From assembly GCA_949293915.1 (NCBI GenBank), contig CASFFJ010000002.1:1-7605 (forward strand): a stretch of 7,605 bases of DNA. The letters are read 5' to 3'. Below, piece by piece: positions 4,956-7,605 of the stretch; position 1 is the first letter of the stretch; the number at the start of each line of letters is the position of its first letter. The stretch comes from an uncultured Christensenella sp. (GTDB lineage: Bacteria > Bacillota > Clostridia > Christensenellales > UBA1242). A program made the position numbers and the translations under genes. Under the pieces are notes generated by a model that saw nothing but the letters and a program-made list of their open reading frames with translations, did not search any database and was not told the origin of the DNA.

Positions 4956-5207
4956 ATGTTTAGGGCAATTGCATTTATTTTGATGATTATAGGTGGTGTT
5001 AATTGGTTCACAATTGGCACACTGCAATATGACTTTATTGCAGGAATTTTTGGTTTGCAATCTAATATTTTTAGTCGATTGATTTACGCCTTAATTGGTG
5101 TTGCGACCATTTATATTTTGATAGTGACAGTTTTTTCAAAAGGGCGATTAAAACTCTTTGGTTACAAAAAGAAAAAAGAAATCAAAAAAGAATTAGAAGA
5201 TTTTTAA
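4956..5207 (+). CDS. Small DUF378 family membrane protein (83 aa)
   Basis: The sequence fits the DUF378 family, small two-helix membrane proteins of unknown function that are common in Bacillota. Transmembrane segment 1 covers about residues 3-22 and includes the family hallmark GGVNW (13-17). Segment 2 covers about 42-60. A short loop with a second hydrophobic patch (DFIAGIFGL) joins them, and the tail (62-80) is rich in Lys and probably cytoplasmic. The ATG start is supported by AGGAGA (4945-4950) with a 5-base spacer. It is preceded by the very A/T-rich gap, so it is likely transcribed from its own promoter rather than with the DUF362 gene. It converges on dnaE; its TAA stop is the base of a shared terminator stem. 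The physiological role is not known. Confidence 0.88.
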   Translation: MFRAIAFILMIIGGVNWFTIGTLQYDFIAGIFGLQSNIFSRLIYALIGVATIYILIVTVFSKGRLKLFGYKKKKEIKKELEDF

Positions 5208-5232
5208 AAAAAGGACTAAGTTGTCCTTTTTT
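5207..5232. terminator. Shared bidirectional terminator between DUF378 and dnaE
   Basis: AAAAAAGGAC-type arm 5207-5216 pairs with 5223-5232 (10 bp, loop TAAGTT), giving an A-run/stem/T-run structure that works on both strands. The last base of the DUF378 stop codon (5205-5207) and the dnaE stop codon (5231-5233) both overlap the stem, so one element ends both genes. Confidence 0.85.
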
Positions 5233-7605
5233 AATCTTTAACATATATACAAGACTTGTCTAAAATTGTCTCTAATTCATAAAGCAAACTATCGCGTATT
5301 GTGACATAAATATTTAATTTATACGCCTGATTAGTGCCTGTGTCTTTGATTATAACTTCATCACTACCTGAGTATTGTGACAAGATATGTTTTACAGCAT
5401 TGTGAATATCGCCATCAGTTGCATTGTATTTTAAATACAATTTTTTAACTTTTTCTATCTCCACTTCTTCATTGTCAGTAGATTTTTCATTAGACAACAA
5501 TTCCATATTGTCGACAGATATGCTAGGGCGCTTGTCATCACGCACTGTAAATTTCCCTTTGATTGCCACCAAATTGTCTTGCTTAATTATTTCTTTAAAT
5601 TTATCATAACTTTTATTAAAAAATATTGCATCAAAATTGCCAGTCAAATCTTCTATTGTAGCAAATGCCATTTTGCTACCATTCTTGGTGGTGAATAATT
5701 TAACTTCACTTATCACACCGCCACAAGTCACAATATCGCCATTATTTAATCCGCCATACAATTCTTCATCATTCATTTCTTCAAACAATTCATCTGCCTC
5801 TTGGTTGACATCATCATCAAGATTGAAATCTGCGCTAGGGATAAGGCTGGAATTAAATGAAAAATTTTTAATTATATCGAGATATTCATCTAATGGATGA
5901 CCAGATAGATATGTTCCAGCAATTTCTTTCTCATATTGCAATTTAATTGAATTAATATATTCGTTTATATTAGGGATTTCATTTTTTTCAATTAAATTTG
6001 TATCTTCAATTAAGCTTCCAAACAAATCAATTTGTCCATTCATAGATTTTTTCTTACGCTCTATCGCGCGGTCAACCATAATACTATATATACTCATTAA
6101 TTGACTTCTAGTATAGCCAAAACTATCAAACGCACCTGTCTTAATAAGTGATTCTAAACAGCGCTTATTTACGTTTTGTATGTTAGAAACGCGCCAAATA
6201 AAATCTTCAAAATCTTTAAATGTGCCATTTGTTTCACGTTCAGTTATGATATCTTCAATGACACCTACGCCCACATTTTTGAGTGCAGCAAGGCCAAAAC
6301 GAATGTTTGTACCATTAGTATAGAAATATGTTTTACTAAGATTTATATCAGGTGGTAGGACCTCGATTTTTTCTTGCTTAGCGTATGAAATGTAATGCTT
6401 AATTTTATCAATATTTGTTATACGATTATTTAAGATTGATGTGATAAATTCAGGCATATAATAAGTCTTTAAATACGCTGTTTGATAGGTTACGTGTGCA
6501 TATGCTGCCGCGTGTGATTTATTGAACGCGTACGAAGCAAATGCTTCCATTTTGTTCCAAATATCGTTTGCAACTTCTTCACTGACACCATTTTTCACAG
6601 CACCTACAATTGCAGGGTTATATTTACCATTTTCATCTGTAAATGCTTCACGTCCATGCAAGAATGCTTCTTTCCATTTCAGCATTTCTTTAATTTTTTT
6701 CTTACCCATAGCGCGTCTAATATTATCCGCTTGTCCGAGCGAGAACCCTGCCATATTTTGACAGATTTTCATAACTTGTTCTTGATAGACAATACAACCA
6801 TAAGTGACGCTCAAAATTGGCTCTAAGATAGGGTGTGCGTACACAGTGTCTTCTGGATGGTGCTTGTTGTGGACATATTGCGGGATGCTGTCCATAGGAC
6901 CGGGTCGATAGAGTGATACGGCGGCGACAATATCTTCTAGGCAAGTTGGTTGTAACTCTTTCATAAACTTTTGGAAGCCACCCGATTCAATTTGGAATAT
7001 ACCCTCAGTGTTGCCAGTAGAGATAAGTTTAAATACATTAGGGTCATCATAGTTTTGCTTTTCAAAATCAATTTCAACATTATGATTTTCCTTAACCATT
7101 CGTATTGCTTCTTTAATATCGGTCAAGTTCCTAAGGCCTAAAAAGTCCATTTTTAAGTGACCCAAATGTTCCATCTCGACACCTTGGAATTGCGTGGTGA
7201 TATCTTCACCATTTCGACTAAGTGGCACAAAATTATCCAAGTTATCTTTACCAATGATAACGCCACAAGCGTGCGTTGAACACTGCCTAGGGAAATCTTC
7301 TAGTTTAATAGCAATATCTACAACGCGTTTTATTTCTGGATTGGAATTGTACATCTCCACAAGTTCAGGCACGGCGTAAATAGTGCCAAAATCTTTATCG
7401 CCTTCTTTTGGCTCTTTAAAACCAAAACATTTAGGCAAAATTGGACTTTTATATTTAGGGATAAGTTTAGTGATTTTGTCAGTGACAGAATAAGGTACAC
7501 GTAAAGCACGACCAACATCTTTGATTGCATTTTTTGCTGCCATTGTGCCAAAAGTAATGATTTTTATCACACGATGTTCGCCATATTTATTCTTAACATA
7601 ATCAA
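5231..7605 (-). CDS. dnaE: DNA polymerase III alpha subunit, DnaE (5' part outside window)
   Basis: The replicative polymerase catalytic subunit, acting with the beta clamp and clamp loader at the fork. About 790 C-terminal residues are visible; the family is usually ~1100-1200, so the PHP domain and the PDxD catalytic pair lie beyond the right edge. Counting from the first full codon: the conserved KYGEHRV-IKIITFGTMAAK block (~5-23), STHACGV (109-115), the third catalytic Asp in KMDFLGLR (D153), YRPGP (232-236), AMGKKK (298-303), FNKSHAAAYA (360-369), LPPDIN (416-421), a helix-hairpin-helix region (~439-468), the beta-clamp-binding motif QIDLF (524-528), an acidic linker (~594-620) and an OB-fold (~622-704). 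A GTG at 7570 is internal: the frame and homology continue upstream to the edge. No frameshift is seen; it appears intact as far as visible. Confidence 0.97.
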   Translation of the reverse strand, partial: DYVKNKYGEHRVIKIITFGTMAAKNAIKDVGRALRVPYSVTDKITKLIPKYKSPILPKCFGFKEPKEGDKDFGTIYAVPELVEMYNSNPEIKRVVDIAIKLEDFPRQCSTHACGVIIGKDNLDNFVPLSRNGEDITTQFQGVEMEHLGHLKMDFLGLRNLTDIKEAIRMVKENHNVEIDFEKQNYDDPNVFKLISTGNTEGIFQIESGGFQKFMKELQPTCLEDIVAAVSLYRPGPMDSIPQYVHNKHHPEDTVYAHPILEPILSVTYGCIVYQEQVMKICQNMAGFSLGQADNIRRAMGKKKIKEMLKWKEAFLHGREAFTDENGKYNPAIVGAVKNGVSEEVANDIWNKMEAFASYAFNKSHAAAYAHVTYQTAYLKTYYMPEFITSILNNRITNIDKIKHYISYAKQEKIEVLPPDINLSKTYFYTNGTNIRFGLAALKNVGVGVIEDIITERETNGTFKDFEDFIWRVSNIQNVNKRCLESLIKTGAFDSFGYTRSQLMSIYSIMVDRAIERKKKSMNGQIDLFGSLIEDTNLIEKNEIPNINEYINSIKLQYEKEIAGTYLSGHPLDEYLDIIKNFSFNSSLIPSADFNLDDDVNQEADELFEEMNDEELYGGLNNGDIVTCGGVISEVKLFTTKNGSKMAFATIEDLTGNFDAIFFNKSYDKFKEIIKQDNLVAIKGKFTVRDDKRPSISVDNMELLSNEKSTDNEEVEIEKVKKLYLKYNATDGDIHNAVKHILSQYSGSDEVIIKDTGTNQAYKLNIYVTIRDSLLYELETILDKSCIYVKD

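Noticed and set aside
5424..6761. Several + strand open frames inside dnaE
   Set aside because: They are antisense to a strongly conserved polymerase, lack ribosome sites and give low-complexity hydrophobic or Ser-rich products.
6723..7551. Additional - strand frames overlapping dnaE
   Set aside because: They overlap the conserved DnaE frame out of register and have no family features.
1..7605. CRISPR array, toxin-antitoxin pair, defence island or prophage genes
   Set aside because: No regularly spaced repeats and no matching protein families on either strand.

Overview
The window looks like chromosomal DNA from a low-GC Gram-positive (Bacillota) bacterium, most likely a Clostridia-like anaerobe. 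The reasons are the A/T-rich composition, Shine-Dalgarno sites of the AGGAGG type, sigma-A style promoters, a Firmicutes-like DnaE and GreA, an ATP-type 6-phosphofructokinase homologue, and a DUF362/ferredoxin protein typical of anaerobes. This is inferred from gene content; no taxonomic marker is complete enough here to name a genus.

Region 1 (1-468) is the end of an rRNA operon on the + strand: the last ~59 nt of 23S rRNA, an unusually long and strongly folded 23S-5S spacer (~255 nt), a complete 5S rRNA (about 315-432) and an intrinsic terminator (441-467). Region 2 (469-1050) has no recognisable protein gene. It holds a second, truncated copy of the 5S 3' end (600-640), a 14-nt inverted copy of another part of the 5S gene (474-487), two back-to-back perfect hairpins (639-659, 661-689) and a multi-branched fold (750-838) whose two inner hairpins share interchangeable arms.

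Region 3 (1052-1440) is a small autonomous gene for a 95-residue very basic protein of unknown function, with a consensus promoter, a good ribosome binding site and its own terminator. Region 4 (1574-3405) lies on the - strand. It contains a two-gene unit, an 84-residue conserved-looking protein followed by a divergent phosphofructokinase, and then greA. greA has its own perfect consensus promoter, with a perfect inverted repeat placed across the predicted transcription start.

Region 5 (3457-5207) lies on the + strand. It contains a DUF362 protein with two C-terminal 4Fe-4S motifs, whose promoter suggests a leaderless mRNA. An almost pure A/T gap of 300 bases (about 6 % GC) follows, then a small DUF378 membrane protein. 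Region 6 (5231-7605) is the C-terminal two thirds of the replicative DNA polymerase III alpha subunit (dnaE) on the - strand, entering from the right edge. DUF378 and dnaE converge on one shared terminator that overlaps both stop codons.

The genes do not form one pathway: rRNA, transcript cleavage factor, polymerase and glycolysis-type enzyme are housekeeping. I found no defence system, CRISPR array, transposase or phage genes. The most notable items are the rearranged 5S duplication, the phosphofructokinase homologue that lacks several canonical substrate and effector residues, and the inverted repeat at the greA promoter.
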